DNA of 64,000 nt from Fremontodendron californicum (lineage: Eukaryota > Streptophyta > Magnoliopsida > Malvales > Malvaceae), in assembly GCA_030761205.1 (NCBI GenBank), contig JAULJL010000048.1, positions 1,984,001 to 2,048,000 on the forward strand, written 5' to 3'. Shown here piece after piece: positions 30,633-43,520 of this stretch (its first letter is position 1; each line of letters begins with the position of its first letter). The notes beneath the pieces are model-generated. The model searched no databases. It was given only the letters and a program-made list of their open reading frames with translations, and was not told where the DNA came from. The translations under genes and the position numbers were made by a program.

Positions 30633-32078
30633 TAGAGGTGGCAAGATGAACCCGAACCCGAAAATTCATCCAGAAAAACTCGAACCCGAACCCGCCCAAA
30701 CCCGATTTGACTAAAAAGTCAAAAACCCGAACCCGAAAAAACCCGAACCCGAATGGGTCCGAACCCGAATGGACCCGAACCCGAGACCGGCCCGAACCCG
30801 AACCCGAATTTAATACTAAAAATAAAAATAATCAAATTGCAATTAATTTTTTTTTTACAAAGCAATAACTTTAATTATTAATTTTATTCTAATTTTTTTT
30901 AATAATTTAATTAAAATTTAAAATTTAATATATATTATATATATATGATGATGATGAAATAATAATTTTATCAAAAAGTAAATTATATTTTGTACTTATA
31001 AGTTATAACTTTAACGTCTCATATCATGATGAATTTACAATCTAAATATTTTAAATTCTTGAAAATTTTAGAGATGTGAAAAATAATTTGACAATAATTC
31101 AATTATTCTTTAAGGGTAAAAAAATTTGACAATAATTCAATTATTTTGGCCTTTTGGGTTATACTTATACGGTTAGGTTAGGGTGGGTTTAATTGGATTA
31201 TGGCTTTCATGAGATTTTATTTTAACGGGTGGGTTTAATGGGGTTTTGGGTTTTATGGCCTTTTGGTTTTGGGTATATTTATTATATATTAATAAATAAT
31301 CATATTAATTATATATTTATTACGTATAATTTAAATATAAATTATATTTTTTTAGTACTACTTTATAATTTATACTTTATACTGATGAAAAAAATATAAG
31401 TACTCGATAGATATATATATATATCTTGACTATAAGCATAAATTTTTTGCATTTTATAAGTATATAAACGAATAGATGAAGGCCAGAATTTATTTTTAAA
31501 AGTTTTTTATTTTATAGTGAATATAAATTATAATGTATTTATATTTTGAAATTCGAGTTCATCAAATCAATTATTTTAAATATCAATATAATTAATTTAT
31601 AATATATCATATTTTTTATAATAAATTATTTCAAAATTTGATTTTATATAACAAATTAATTTCTTATTCTTTTGGTGCTAACAAATATTAATTTTAAAAA
31701 ATAAATATAATTAAAAATATCATATAATAGCAAAAGTATAAAAATAATAATAAATTAATAATTTGTTTTTAAATATAAATATTTAAATTACGTAAAAATG
31801 ATTACATCTAATATAAAATAAAATGATGTAAAACATACCCGAACCCGAACCCAGACCGAACCCGAACCCGAATGGGCCCGAACCCGAATGAGCCCGAACC
31901 CGAATGGGCCCGAACCCAAATGAGCCCGAACCCGAATGAGCCCGAACCCAAATGGACCCGAACCCGAATGAGCCCGAACCCGAATGGACCCGAACCCGAA
32001 TGAACCCGAACCCGAATAAACCCGAACCCGAATGAACCCGACCCGAACCCGCCCGAACCCGCCCAATTGCCACCTCTA
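30633..32078. mobile_element. Non-autonomous hAT element with CCCGAA-rich ends
   Basis: 1446 bp. The inverted termini TAGAGGTGGCAA (30633-30644) and TTGCCACCTCTA (to 32078) are flanked by a perfect 8-bp duplication CTAGAGGG (30625-30632 and 32079-32086), as expected for hAT. Both subterminal regions are arrays of CCCGAA/CCCGAACCCGAATG (30650-30810 and 31840-32060), in inverted arrangement with the interior. The middle is AT-rich and has no transposase. Confidence 0.88.
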
Positions 32079-32086
32079 CTAGAGGG

Positions 32087-34100
32087 CATTAATGTACGCA
32101 ATTAATAGCCGTAAATTGAGCTTGCTGAAAGATAAACAATAGCTGTGGATTATGTCTGGATAGATCAACACAACTGTTTCACTATTACTAGAATTTAGAC
32201 AAGGATTTTTCCTTTAAATGAAAAATAAAATAAAACTAGAATATTTGTTTTATATAATTTCAATTATAATAATTAGTAATTATTTATTTAAATATTTTTT
32301 TAATATTTTAATATATATTAAAATAATTATCTTTTTAATATAGAAATCAAATATTTCAAATTATATCTTCCTCACAAATAAAATTTTTTATTATTAAATT
32401 AATTTGAAATAAAAAATATAAAATTATAAAATTTCATTTTCTAAAATCAAGCGACAAATTTATCAAAAAATAAAATTTAAGTCGATTTTTTTACTAATCA
32501 AATTTTACTTTCTTCAGTTGTGAGAGTCTAAATATTTTGTTCTTCTCAAAAGATAAAAAATAATTATAAAATTTTATTTTCACATAAATTTTTTTTATTA
32601 ATAATTATCTATTATAATAATAGTAGATAATAAATATTTTTAGTTAATTGATTATTTTGTAATTCTTTTAAAACTTTTTCTTTCTTGATTACACGTTTTT
32701 CAAAAAAATATTATATAAATAAAAATATTTTTAGCTTATTAATTAATTTTATAATTCTTTCATTTTTTTTTCACAAATAGAGATGAGAGTGGATCGGATA
32801 TTTTCAATTTTTTAAATATCTCAATTTGAATTCGCTTAACTTTTTCAAAATTTAGATATGTTTATTATCCGTATCCACATCCGGTTTAAAGAGCAATATC
32901 CACTGGATATTCAAATCTGCTAAAATATGAATTTATTAAATCATTTTTAAAAAAAAAAATAAAAATATAAATCAAATAAGAACTAAATATGTAAACAGAG
33001 TGGATAACGGATTCGAATATCCAAACAAAAATTAAAGCGGATTCGAGTAACGAATAGCTAAAGGTTTATATCCAAAAAATCGCTATCACTTTAAATATAT
33101 AATCGGAACTAATAATGGATTCAAATATCTGACACTATCCAGACCAAAATTAAAGCGAATTCGGATAATAAATATCCAAGGGTTCATATCCGAATCCGCT
33201 CTGAATCAGATGAGGATAGTAAATTCAATATCCGAATAAAAAAATTATCCTAAACCATAATACCCAAATCCAACAAAAAAAAAAAGAATTGAATCACATA
33301 AATTAAAAAATATATATTTCCGTATTAATAATTATTTATTATAATAACTAAATGTTATAAATACTTTTAATCAATCAACCTATTTTGTAAGTTTATCTAA
33401 AAACTAAAAAATAAAAAAATAAAAACAATTCTTAGGGGATAGTTTTAATCTGTACGTACAGATATAGATATAGATATATTTGACGGATGTCAGCACATCT
33501 TATATATATTTTAGATAATAAAAAACTCCCTGAGATTTGCTTCAGATTGCAATTACTGCATGTGTTTGTTGATCAAAACTATTTTGTCTTTTATCCCTGC
33601 AAATGTCATGCGCTACATCTTTCCAATTAATATCTGACCCACATGTCTACTCTAATCCTCAGTTTTTCTTTTTCTTTTTGGCGAAGGATGTCTAATCCCT
33701 TTATCACTTCCCCAATAAATTTTTTCCACAAAAAAGTTTGAAAATTCATATTTGTCAGGGGCCCCATGGTGTAGATACATAATGCACACAAATATGAAAT
33801 CAAGCTTCTGCTTTTTTTTTTTTCCTGGAAAGATACATGCATCTTGGCATAAATTAATCCTGGAAAAAAAAAAAAAAAGCCAGGAAAATGGATTACCTAT
33901 AAGTTAGTTTAGTAAGCAATCCAAGCACCAGTGGCAAAAATGGATGGGGTTACTCGTATTCAAAGGAAAACAAACAGATTTGCTGCACACCTAGAAAAAG
34001 GCTTCAATGGATGTTATTATTCCACATTACTGATTACATATGGAATAGGAAACTTTCGTAGCTACAGTTAATTAATATCAACTTTACAAGAAGCTAGAGT
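32087..34100. other. Intergenic, AT-rich; GGATATCC-type repeat at 32780-33290
   Basis: Between 32780 and 33290, words such as GGATTCGAATATCC and GGATATTCAAATC recur in both orientations, and the two ends (GAGTGGATCGGATA and the complement of ATCCGAATCCGCTC) suggest another small inverted-repeat element. I saw no target duplication and no gene in the rest. Confidence 0.35.
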
Positions 34101-34101
34101 A

Positions 34102-35493
34102 CTAGACAAACTCAGTTTCATCAAAATGAAAATCATTTGCAAGCTCTACAGGCTTAATCACATAGTCCAATTCCAAATTCCCAGAAGTGATTTCAGTGCA
34201 TGAATACACGTTAGAGACCACATCCCCATAATCAGACCCCATTCCAGGCTCAGAGGAGTACTCAAAACCACCATCCATAATTATATCCTTCCACATGATC
34301 ATAGAATCCAAGTCTGTAAGATCACTTAGTGTCGTCTCTTCCTCGGATTCCTGCTTTACGGTTGGACTTGGAGTGGTGGATGGGTTAAAGTCATGATTCT
34401 GTTGTTTGCTTGGGATTTTGGAGACCATATTATTGTAAGATTCCCAAGATTCAGAATCAGTGATGATTTGGGGAGCCTTAAATGAGTCTCTGCAAGTGTG
34501 GGTGCCAATATAAGTGATCTGATACATTTGGGAATCATCCTCCATTCTTTGGACTTGTTTGATGGCCCTACAACCTTGAGCATACTTGCGACTGCACCTA
34601 AAGTAACTCCTGTTGATGATATATAATTGGAGCAAATGATTAGCTTCATTTTAAATTTGGGAAGTGCTTGTCTGATTAAGAAATATCTACTGATATTTCC
34701 ACAAGTATTGACTCCTAATTTTTCACCCTTTGCCACTTTTTTTCTTTTCTTACTCAAAAAGGTTTCTTTCAGTACAGTTGATTGCTTACAGGAGAAGATA
34801 TATTAAAAGAAATAATAAGAAGTGTGACAAATTTAGAAAATCACCCATTTTTGGCTTTAAGATTCATTTTGTAGAAGGGATTCCCTCTGTTTTAATTTCA
34901 TTATCAAATGTCAAATGTAGATTTGTTGAATGAATTACTAAACAAAGTGAATACCTTGGATGTTTAGAATTGAGAATCTCCTTTTGTCCATATTTCCTCC
35001 AGGCATGGTCATCTTCCATTTTAGCAGAAACTACTTTCCATGTCTGAGCTGCCCTCCTGCAAGCAAAAACATCCAATTAATATTAGAAATCTATGTATGA
35101 ACATCCAATATTTAAGCATGTACTAGGAAAAGAATGTTACTTTCTCTTGTAACAGCCTCTCCTATCCTTAGAGGCAGGTCTCTTCCTGCTCTCACTAGAA
35201 TCTTCAGACCTCCAGTGATGACAACAGGGGGAATCATTGTTAGAAGTTGCCTGATTCTGAGAAACCTCAGCAGAGTCAACAGAACTCAGCACAGAAAGTG
35301 TGTCATTGAAAGATCTCAAGATCTTTTGCACAAGTTCCTCAGCTGAGAGACGCCCACAGCCCTGTTCAGAGGGCTTGTGGAAAAGAATCTGAAGCTGAGT
35401 AGCACAGTCTTGCCCTTGAACAAGTTCTTGTATCACCTTTTTCTTGGTGCTCGACAGTGTTTCAGGCCAAGAATATGGATCAGTACCCATCAT
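34102..35493 (-). CDS. WRKY transcription factor, group III
   Basis: A nuclear DNA-binding regulator that recognises W-boxes (TTGAC core); group III members typically act in salicylate, defence and senescence responses. Three exons: 35141-35493, 34955-35056 and 34102-34609, all with GT/AG junctions, giving 320 residues. Start: the first of two adjacent ATGs (MMGTDPYSWPE). Exon 1 holds a leucine-rich N-terminal helix (KKKVIQELVQGQDCATQL) and a basic RKRPASKDRRGCYKRK segment. The WRKY domain is split by the intron in the position usual for the family: WRKYGQKEILNSKHPR, then SYFRCSRK and the zinc finger C-x7-C-x23-H-x-C, which defines group III. The C-terminus is acidic (SEEETTLSDLTDLDS), fitting an activation domain. 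Similar to the WRKY46/53/54/70 class; I cannot say which. No defect seen. Confidence 0.93.
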
Positions 35494-35851
35494 TATTATC
35501 AGCAACAAAAAAACAAAACAAGTAGAAACCTGTTCTGCTTTTCTTTTCTTTTTTGCTTTGCTTTGCTTAGAACCAGAAGAGATAAGCTTTTAAGAGAGAA
35601 AGGATGTAGAGATGAGGATTGAGGAAGGGGAGAAGCATGTGAAAGGAAATTGTAAGGAAGGGGCCAGGGGGGGCATTGATATTAAGGGGGAAAATTAAAG
35701 GAGAGAAAGAAAACTCTCCTTCAATGCTGACAAAAGCAAGCTGACGTTTTCATCATGATGGAAGGCTGATGCCAACATCTCCTCCCTTTTTCTTTTGGTT
35801 TTTTGGAGGAAGCTTTATTTCTCACCTGCCAAAGTTTAGTTTGCACTTACT
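35494..35851 (-). promoter_or_regulatory. WRKY upstream region
   Basis: Leader and proximal promoter of the WRKY gene. It is cut off only ~370 bases from the start codon by the MULE at 35861, so the MULE end now lies in the WRKY promoter. I see no clear TATA box. Confidence 0.4.
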
Positions 35852-36467
35852 TTTGATTAAGGTTTTTTTATCCAAATATAGTTAAAAAAAAATTATATAT
35901 CAAAATATCGTTGTTTTTAGATTAATTCTTACAATTTATTTTTTTTTAGTTGAGAAATCGTCATTCCTATGACGATTTTCCAGCGTAAAAATTATAAAAT
36001 TTGCAAAAAACACCAAAAAAAATCGTCATGGGGGGTGGCGATTTTTCTTGGTATATTATTATTATTATTTTTTTTACTTCAATTAAAAAAAATTTTGTAA
36101 ATTTATTTTTAAAATTTGTATTTTAATTTTAAAAATTGTAAATTAAATAAATTAATTATCTAGGTTTGTTTATTTATTGTTTTTAAATATATATTAAAAA
36201 TTTATAATTTTTTAATTTTATAAAGAATAAAATTTAATTTATTATTAAAATTTTATAAAAAATAAAATTTCATTTCTTATTAAAATTTAAAAAATAAAAT
36301 TATATTTTTTATTAAATTTTTATATAAAAAATTTTATTTCTTATTTAAATTTTATATGTGAGATCTGTAACAAACAGGTATAAAAAATTTTATCTTCGAT
36401 TGTTTTCATTTTTTTAAATATATATACTTAAATTTTTTATTAAATTTTTTTTTATTATTTTAATTTT

Positions 36468-36690
36468 ATGCTGTAGAAAATATTGGAATTGGATTCCTTC
36501 TGCAATGGATGGGACTAATGATTTAGGGTTAGGGACAGGTTTCAGTTATTTTTCAGTCAATCAAATGCTGCAGAAAATATTGGAATTGGATTCCTTCTGC
36601 AATAGATGGGACTAATGATTTAAGGTTTAGGGTTAGCTTTCAGCTATTTTCCAGTTAATCAAATGCTGCAAAAAATATTGGAATTGGATT
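36468..36690 (+). repeat. 97-bp tandem repeat in the MULE leader
   Basis: Copies start at 36468, 36565 and 36663 (ATGCTG(T/C)AGAAAATATTGG), the last partial. It lies upstream of the transposase start, in likely promoter or leader sequence. Confidence 0.85.
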
Positions 36691-37040
36691 CCTTCTTTAA
36701 TGGATGGGACTATTGGACAGTCTGGTACAAAAGATGGGATTTATCATCAGTTTTTGCATTGAATGAGTTATCAGTTTTTCAGTCAAATAACCTTAGCCAG
36801 AATATGAGAATCAAATTTCATCCTGTACAAAGGATGGGATTTGTCATCTGGTACAACATAATGAACCATTATAAATTCATAATACTGATGAAGGTATACA
36901 ATACCCCCTACAGCAGTTTTTTAATCAGATTTTTTCTGAGTGCTAAAACTTCCTCATTCTCATCATTCTATATTTCTTCTTTCTTTTGCCGAGTGATAAT
37001 ACCTTCATTCTCATCCTTATTAGTTTCATTACTACACAAC

Positions 37041-38745
37041 ATGAGCAATAGAGTGATCGCATTGGTCTACATTAATGGCCAAATTCATAATATTGACGAA
37101 GGTGCTACCTTTGATTGTGAACGTCCTAAAAGTTTTCGTGTTGAAGAAGACGTCACATTAAAGGAACTGAAGTTGCAAATTCATACAAAAATTAAGGCTG
37201 AAAATAGAAAAAGAGTTTCAGAGGTTAAGTATGGGCATCCTCTTTCTATTGGTGAAGGATGAGTCCAATATAGAACATTTCCACTTGAAGATGATGATGA
37301 TGTCAGATGCATGTTTTATGCTCATGAGACATTTGCAAATGTTGGTGTACTTGAGTTATATGCTGACATAGAGGATGTTCACGATGATTGTGGACCTTCA
37401 AATATTCGCACAACAGAAAACCTTCCCATAAAAGATGATGATTCTAGGCCGTTCTATGTTCACACTACATACGACGTTCCCACAAAAGAAGTCATTCCGT
37501 TATCTAAAGCTACAACGTTTCATAATTCATTAGTCTCACAAACAATTCCTACTACCCTCGAAGATGAGCCAATTGGTGTTGATCCTGTTCCGCCACGTGG
37601 AGTCCATGGTGAATATGTTGGTGAGTAGTGAGCAGGAAGAGGATGCTGAATTCGCAAGTGATGACAACAGTGATTCTGACCCAAACGCCGTCCCTGCTGA
37701 GATCAACACTCATGGAGATCTTCCCCCATATGAGGCTGCATCCCATATGCATACCCTGGATCTGGAGGCAATGCAAGTGCCGGAATTTCCTAAGTATGCT
37801 CATACATTAGCTACGCCTCTGACATTTGATCCATCTGCAGTTGATCTGTGTGTTGGGTTACAATTTCCAACGAAAGAGGCTGTGCTTTCAGCTATTAAGC
37901 ACTATAACATCAAAAACTCTGTAGATTACAGAGTAATTGAATCTGAGCGGACCAAATATTATGCCAAGTATGTAATGTATGGAAAAGGGTGTAATTAGAG
38001 AATAAGGGCAACTTTTATGAAGAAGAAATAGGCATGGGAGATTAGAAAATATGAAGGGCCTCATACTTGCACATCGGGGAGGATTTCACAAGATCATTGC
38101 AAGCTAGATTGTAACATGATCTGTTCATGCATTCTGTCATTAGTCCAAGCAAATCTGGAGATCTCCGTTTCAGTTTTGATCGCTGAGATGCGAATCCGGT
38201 ATGGATACATCACCTCCTATAAGAAAACGTGGAAAGCAAAGCAAAAGGCAATTGTTCGAGTTTTTGGCGATTGGGAAAGATCGTACAATGAGCTACCTAA
38301 ATGGTTAGGTGCAATGCAACATTTCGTGCCTGGTACAATTGTGGAATTGCAAACGGTACCTGCATATCACGGTGATCGACTGGTCCAGGGTAAGAGAATA
38401 TTCCATCGACTATTTTGGACATTTAAGTCGTGCATTGAAAGGTATCCGTATTGTAAACCTATTGTGCAAATAGACGGTACTTTCTTATATGGAAAATACA
38501 AATGAACATTATTGTTAGCTATTGCACAAGATGGCAACCGAAACATACTGCCAATTGCCTTTGCCATTGTGGAGAGTGAGACAATAGAGACTTGGTCATT
38601 CTTTCTCTCTAATTTGCGTACACACGTGATAAAACAGCCTGACATATGCTTGATGTCTGATCGATATGAAGCCATCAAAGCTGCGATTAGACGCGATGGT
38701 AGTGGATGGAATCCTCCACATGCATATTTAGTACATATGCGATGG
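37041..38745 (+). pseudogene. MULE transposase pseudogene
   Basis: Begins MSNRVIALVYINGQIHNIDE, a PB1-like N-terminus seen in many plant MULE transposases; first stop at 37260 after LSIGEG. It continues in other frames with VLELYADIEDV; an acidic linker; a MuDR domain (VGLQFPTKEAVLSAIKHYN, then RVIESERTKYYAKY); GPHTC; a helical PKWLGAMQHFVPGT segment; then the MULE catalytic domain with the first aspartate in VQIDGTFLYGKYK (near 38470), AFAIVESETIETWSFFL, and the second aspartate in LMSDRYEAIKAAI (near 38650). The sequence loses similarity soon after WNPPHAY at about 38730, so the C-terminal part with the catalytic glutamate and SWIM finger is missing. Stops near 37262, 37996, 38027 and 38503. 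Confidence 0.8.
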
Positions 38746-38881
38746 TAGTTTATTTAAAGTTTATGCCTCGTTTAGAGGAGTTTTTCTACGATAGGATTTT
38801 CTTTAAGTACATAGGACTTAGTAGGGTGTCTATGTCTTTGCACATCCCCTGTTTCTCAGGGAATACACAAAGAGGGGTAAC

Positions 38882-41050
38882 TGTAGACACCGGATTTTAT
38901 CCGGGTTTTATTTTTTTATTATTAAAAGAAAAAAAAAGGAAAAATCAAAAAATCAAAAAAAAAATCAAAAATTTTTGGATAATTTCGAAAATTAAAGGAA
39001 AAATCAAAGAAATTCGGAATTAATAAAAAAATGAAAAAATACAAGTTTTGGTTGAAACAAACCACCTCTTTGGATTGAAATGGGACTCTAAAAAATGAGA
39101 TTAAATTGAAATTCCTAATCCTAGTGGAACTAAATCTCTTCTCTATAAAAAGAACCCAAACACCACAATCAAAAAGACATAAAAAAAATCAGAAATCAAA
39201 GAGAGTTAGAAGCAACTATAGGTTTTTTTCGAAATATTTTTTTTTTTTAGAGAAAAAATTCGAAAAATTCAAAAGTGAGTTAGAATTTGTTTCGAAAAAA
39301 TTCTTGAGAAAGAAAAGTTGTGTTTTAACTAGAGGAAACACATACTAAAAGTTGGTGGCCATTCGACGATCGACGGAGTAGATCAGAGGAGGTGAAGTTT
39401 CGAACTTCAATTTCAGATCTAGAAAATTTTAGAGAGATTCGGAAAAAACTAATTTGATATTTGAAAAGAGGAGATCGAAAGGAATTTTTCGAAATTTTTC
39501 GAGATTTTTTTGACCACCGGCACCGGCGGCGACGGCGGCGGCGGCATCGGCGGCGGCAGCAGCATCTCACAGGAATCTGAAAAATCTGAGTTTAGTGTTC
39601 TTGGTGTTCTTGAAGGATTTAAGAGAAAAGAGAGATTTTTTTTAAAAAAAAAGAGGTAAACAAATGAAAAAAAAAATGTTTTTAGAGACAGCAGGGGCTC
39701 GGGCCAGCAGGCCCGCGCCTGGGCTGGCCCTCCCCCTTCTGTCTTCATTTATTTTGCTATTTGTATAGTATTTCTTATATTTGCTTTGCTTTTTACGTTT
39801 TATATTTCATATATTTTTTTTTGTCTTATTTATTTTTGTCTTATTAGGTTTTTGTTTTATTTGATTTGATTTGATTATTTATTTACTAATTGTTTTCTTA
39901 ATTTTTTTTGGCAGGTTTTATCTTTGTATTATTTATTATTTTACTAACCATATATATTTTTAAGAAAATTATTATTATATTATATATTTATTATATTATT
40001 ATATTATATTTCATATTTTATATTTTAGTGTTTTATATTAATTGTATATTTTTAATATTATTAATTATTAATTTTTTTGTAGATTAGATTGATTAATTTA
40101 ATTGAAGAATAATTATTTTTTAAATTAATAAATTGAGATTTTTCCAATGATGAAATTCAAAGAAATTACGAATGGTTAATTTCTGAGAAATTTCTAGGTG
40201 AGAAATTTCTCTTAAAAATTCTCCAGAATGAATGGAAGGATATTTTAAGAGATTAATTTCAATACCAACAAAAATCAAAAATTTATTTTTAAGAATAATT
40301 AATTTTCAACATCTTTCTCAAAATTGATTTTCCATAATAAATGCTTAATTAAATTGAAGGATAAATTAAGATTTTTTTCGATGATGAAATTCAAGAAAGT
40401 TGTGAATGGTTGACTTTTAAGAAATTTCTAGGTGAGAAAAATTCTTTTAAAAATTCTCCAGAAAGAATGGAAGAATATTTTAAGAGATGATTTTCGATAT
40501 TAAAAATCAGAATTTATTTTTCAAACAAATATTAATAAAATGTGGATTAATTTTGGAAGATTAATTTAAGAGAAATAATTTGATTAAATAATTTAATTTT
40601 TCCGACGACGGAGCCTCTTCAATGGAACGAATGGTTTCTTTTTAATACTCTCGAGATGAGGAAACATTTTTTAGTAATTTCTCCAAAATGAATGGAAGGA
40701 AGACCTAAAAAATAATCTCCGATTTCTAACTTTAATAATTAAAATGAAAATAGGATATACAAGACCAGTTAATTAAGACTTTTTAAGTATCACAAGACTA
40801 ATTAGGTACTATCTCTTAGATAGGCGTCGTGAGGGTGCTAATCCTTCCTCACACGTAACCATACTCCCGAACGTAGTTCTGATAAAGTAGACCAGAACCT
40901 ATTCTTTTTAAGGTGCCTTAGTCAAGCTTAGGATTACTTTAAATAGGATAGATTCATAAAGGTGACTAATCACACCTAGATTAGATGATTAGTGGCGACT
41001 CCATTGATTTGCGTCTAGCATGCTGAATTCGTATTTGACACGTTATGACA
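38882..41050 (+). mobile_element. Solo LTR (Tat/Ogre-like), inserted in the MULE
   Basis: 2169 bp, starting TGTAGACACCGG and ending ACGTTATGACA. It is flanked by GTAAC (38877-38881) and GTAAA (41051-41055), a 5-bp duplication with one mismatch. TATA-like CTATAAAAAG near 39143. A (CGG)n-like stretch lies at 39520-39560 and a GC-rich segment at 39690-39735. No internal retroelement domains remain, so it arose by LTR-LTR recombination. Confidence 0.75.
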
Positions 41051-41145
41051 GTAAAAAAAACGAATTTTGAGAATTAATTTGAAAATAACGGTATTTTGAT
41101 ATATAATTTTTTTTGGCTATATTTGGATAAAAAACCTTTGATTAA

Positions 41146-41629
41146 CCCTTGGGTCCAAAAAAAAATGTGCTTGTTGATGATAAAGAATTCCATTCCAAGT
41201 CATGATTTGATCACATAACATGGCCCGAGAGAATATTGAAGAGTGGTGGAAAACTATATTTTTTTTTATGTTGGAATTTCAAGTTAAGTAGCTCTCAAAG
41301 ATTATTCCATTAATTTTCCTTGGACAACTTCACTGTAAAATACTAGTACTAGTTGTTGTATATTAGAGTGATTAATGCAACCAATAAAATTAAAATAGGA
41401 AATGAGAATATGGAGTCCTACAATCAAGTGGCCTTTGAAACCAAATGAGAATTACGAGTTGAAGTAGAGACAAGATCGTCCCATAGCTCCCCTTCCAACT
41501 TCATTTTTGTTCCTCAAGTCATGTAATTTTTTTGAAACTAGAATTGGTATGTTCAAAGGAGCATTTCCCGAGTTCCCCTCTTGGGTGGAGGACCAATTCC
41601 AACCTGATGGTTAAGATATGGGAATGGCA
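41146..41629. other. Intergenic, nothing recognised
   Basis: No coding frame or repeat that I can name. Confidence 0.35.
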
Positions 41630-42128
41630 ATGGAATGAGACGGGATGGGACGAAAATTATCTTATTCATTTGCGTCCCACTCTTACATGAATAATGAAAA
41701 TTTTTACTTTCATGAATGTCAGTTACATCTATAACCACTTCACAATGTTCCATTCCGTTATACCTTAATATTTATTAATTATTTTTAACTTAATATTATA
41801 AAAAATTATATTATAATTTATTAATTAACATAATTTTAGTATATAATTTTTTTTAATATACATAATATACATATATATACACTAAAAATATATATATATA
41901 TATATATATATATGATTTTAGTATATATATCTAATATATATATATATACTAAAAATATAAGAAAAAATATAAAATATTTAAAGGGTAAGATAATAATTTT
42001 ATAAGTTGGGTGGGACGAAGTAGAATAAGTATTTATCAAAATCATCCCGTTTTCGCTATTAAAAAAAAATTTTCATTCGAAATCGATTGATACAAAATTT
42101 ATCAATCGAATCGAATTTTAACCATCCC
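41630..42128. mobile_element. Small non-autonomous DNA element, family A copy 2
   Basis: GGGAATGGCAATGGAATGAG at the start, AACCATCCCTA at the end, and the same interior core as 28726-29222 (AACTTAATATTATAAAAAATT, TATATA runs, and a closing TCATTCGAAATCGATTGAT-like segment). The two copies are clearly related but diverged. No clean target duplication. Confidence 0.5.
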
Positions 42129-42580
42129 TAAAAAAAAATTGATGCTTTGCAGAGGTTCCAAAACATAATGCCAAAAGGGGTTGCAATGTATTGCACGGGA
42201 GGAAGTCGATGTGAGAGTGAGAAAGCTTGGAGTTTTCTGCTCAGCAAAGGTTCTGACTTTTGAGGAGGTGGTTTTCCTTTTGAAAGTTATCTCCGATATA
42301 TGAAGTTTGGTGATCTATGGTCATGACCAGTTGCCACTGCTTCTGTAGTAAATTAAGTTATTTGTTTTAGGAGTTGCTTCTGGTTAACTTGACAGTCCAT
42401 CTGTATCTGTACAAGTAGAGGTCTCTTTCATTAATACCAGATAAATGCTCACATTTTATTACGGACATATTATCAAATTTGAATTGATATTTTTTTAATA
42501 AATTTAAAAAATAAAAAATAAAAAAATTTAAAAAAATAATAATTTTTATCCTTATACGATATTTGGTATAAAACTAAGAG
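42129..42580. other. Intergenic, nothing recognised
   Basis: No gene, RNA or repeat seen. Confidence 0.3.
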
Positions 42581-43520
42581 TTATTTGAATATGAGCAATT
42601 AGATCCAACAATTTCAGATGCAACATAATTATACGATATGAACATAACATAGAAAAAATAATTAAAATATGACATGACACAAAAACAACATGAACACGAC
42701 ACAAATATACGAATATGTCAAAATCTCTATAAAACGAATTATTAACGTGTCAAAATTTATATAAATATATAATATCCTGATATGATTATAACAAAAAAAA
42801 AAATACAAACATGACGATGCGCGAGATTAATTTGGGAGTTATTTGAATAGTGTCAATTAGGCTTGACAATTTCGGACACAACATGATGATACGACACGAA
42901 CACAACATGAAAAAATAATTAAAATATGACACGAAAAATAACATAAACATGACAAAAATACATGAACATGTCAAAATCTACATAAAATAAATTATTAACG
43001 TGTAAAAATATATATAAATTTATAATACTTTAAACACACGATAAAATAACACGAACATGATACGAACATACAATTTTTTTTTTCAAATTAAATCATTATG
43101 ACAAATTATGCAAAATATAAGATGAATTGGGACACGATATAAACACACACAATTTTTTCTAAATTGAATCATCATGATAAACTATACAAAATATTTGGAT
43201 GAATTGAAATATAATACGAACACATGAAAAAAAGAATTAAAATACGACACGACACGAAAATAACATGAATACAACACAAATACATGAACGTGTCAAAATT
43301 CACATAAAATAAATTATTAATATGTAAAAATTTATAATACTTTGAACATAAAAAAAAATAACACGAGCACAATACAAAAAATAATATGAATACGAACAAA
43401 TATCCTAACGTGTCAAAATCTACATAAAATAAATTATTAACATATAAAAATTGTATAAATTTATAATATTTTGAACATACAAAAACGACACGAATATATA
43501 TATTTTTTTTCATTTTTTTT
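42581..43520. repeat. Diverged tandem repeat rich in ACACGAACACAACATG
   Basis: Four diverged units carry, in order, a GACACGAACAC word, ATGAAAAAATAATTAAAATA, CATGAACATGTCAAAATC and ATAAAATAAATTATTAACGTG (near 42630, 42895, 43215 and 43375). They look like a decayed tandem array or clustered copies of one element. No coding capacity. Confidence 0.6.

Larger units (their letters stand above)
35861..41136 (+). mobile_element. MULE with perfect 9-bp target duplication
   Basis: 5276 bp including a nested solo LTR. Inverted ends begin GGTTTTTTTATCCAAATATAG (left, by position 35861) and, on the complementary strand, GGTTTTTTATCCAAATATAG (right, ending 41136); similarity continues for about 75-80 bases. 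TTTGATTAA flanks both sides (35852-35860 and 41137-41145), the 9-bp duplication typical of Mutator. It carries a degraded transposase gene on the plus strand. Confidence 0.9.

Noticed and set aside
30640..32060. Interstitial telomere repeat
   Set aside because: The unit is CCCGAA, not CCCTAAA, and lies within hAT ends.
31783..32101. Three overlapping minus-strand frames rich in Gly, Ser, Arg and Phe (GSGSFGFG repeats)
   Set aside because: They translate the CCCGAA repeat array of the hAT element in all three frames; a repeat without stops gives open frames by itself.
34356..35622. Overlapping frames on both strands in the WRKY region
   Set aside because: Shadows of WRKY exons or read-through into introns; the three-exon model explains the region.
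38706..39748. Several frames at the start of the solo LTR, including a Pro/Arg-rich one
   Set aside because: They lie across the MULE-LTR border or in the (CGG)n and poly-A parts of the LTR.
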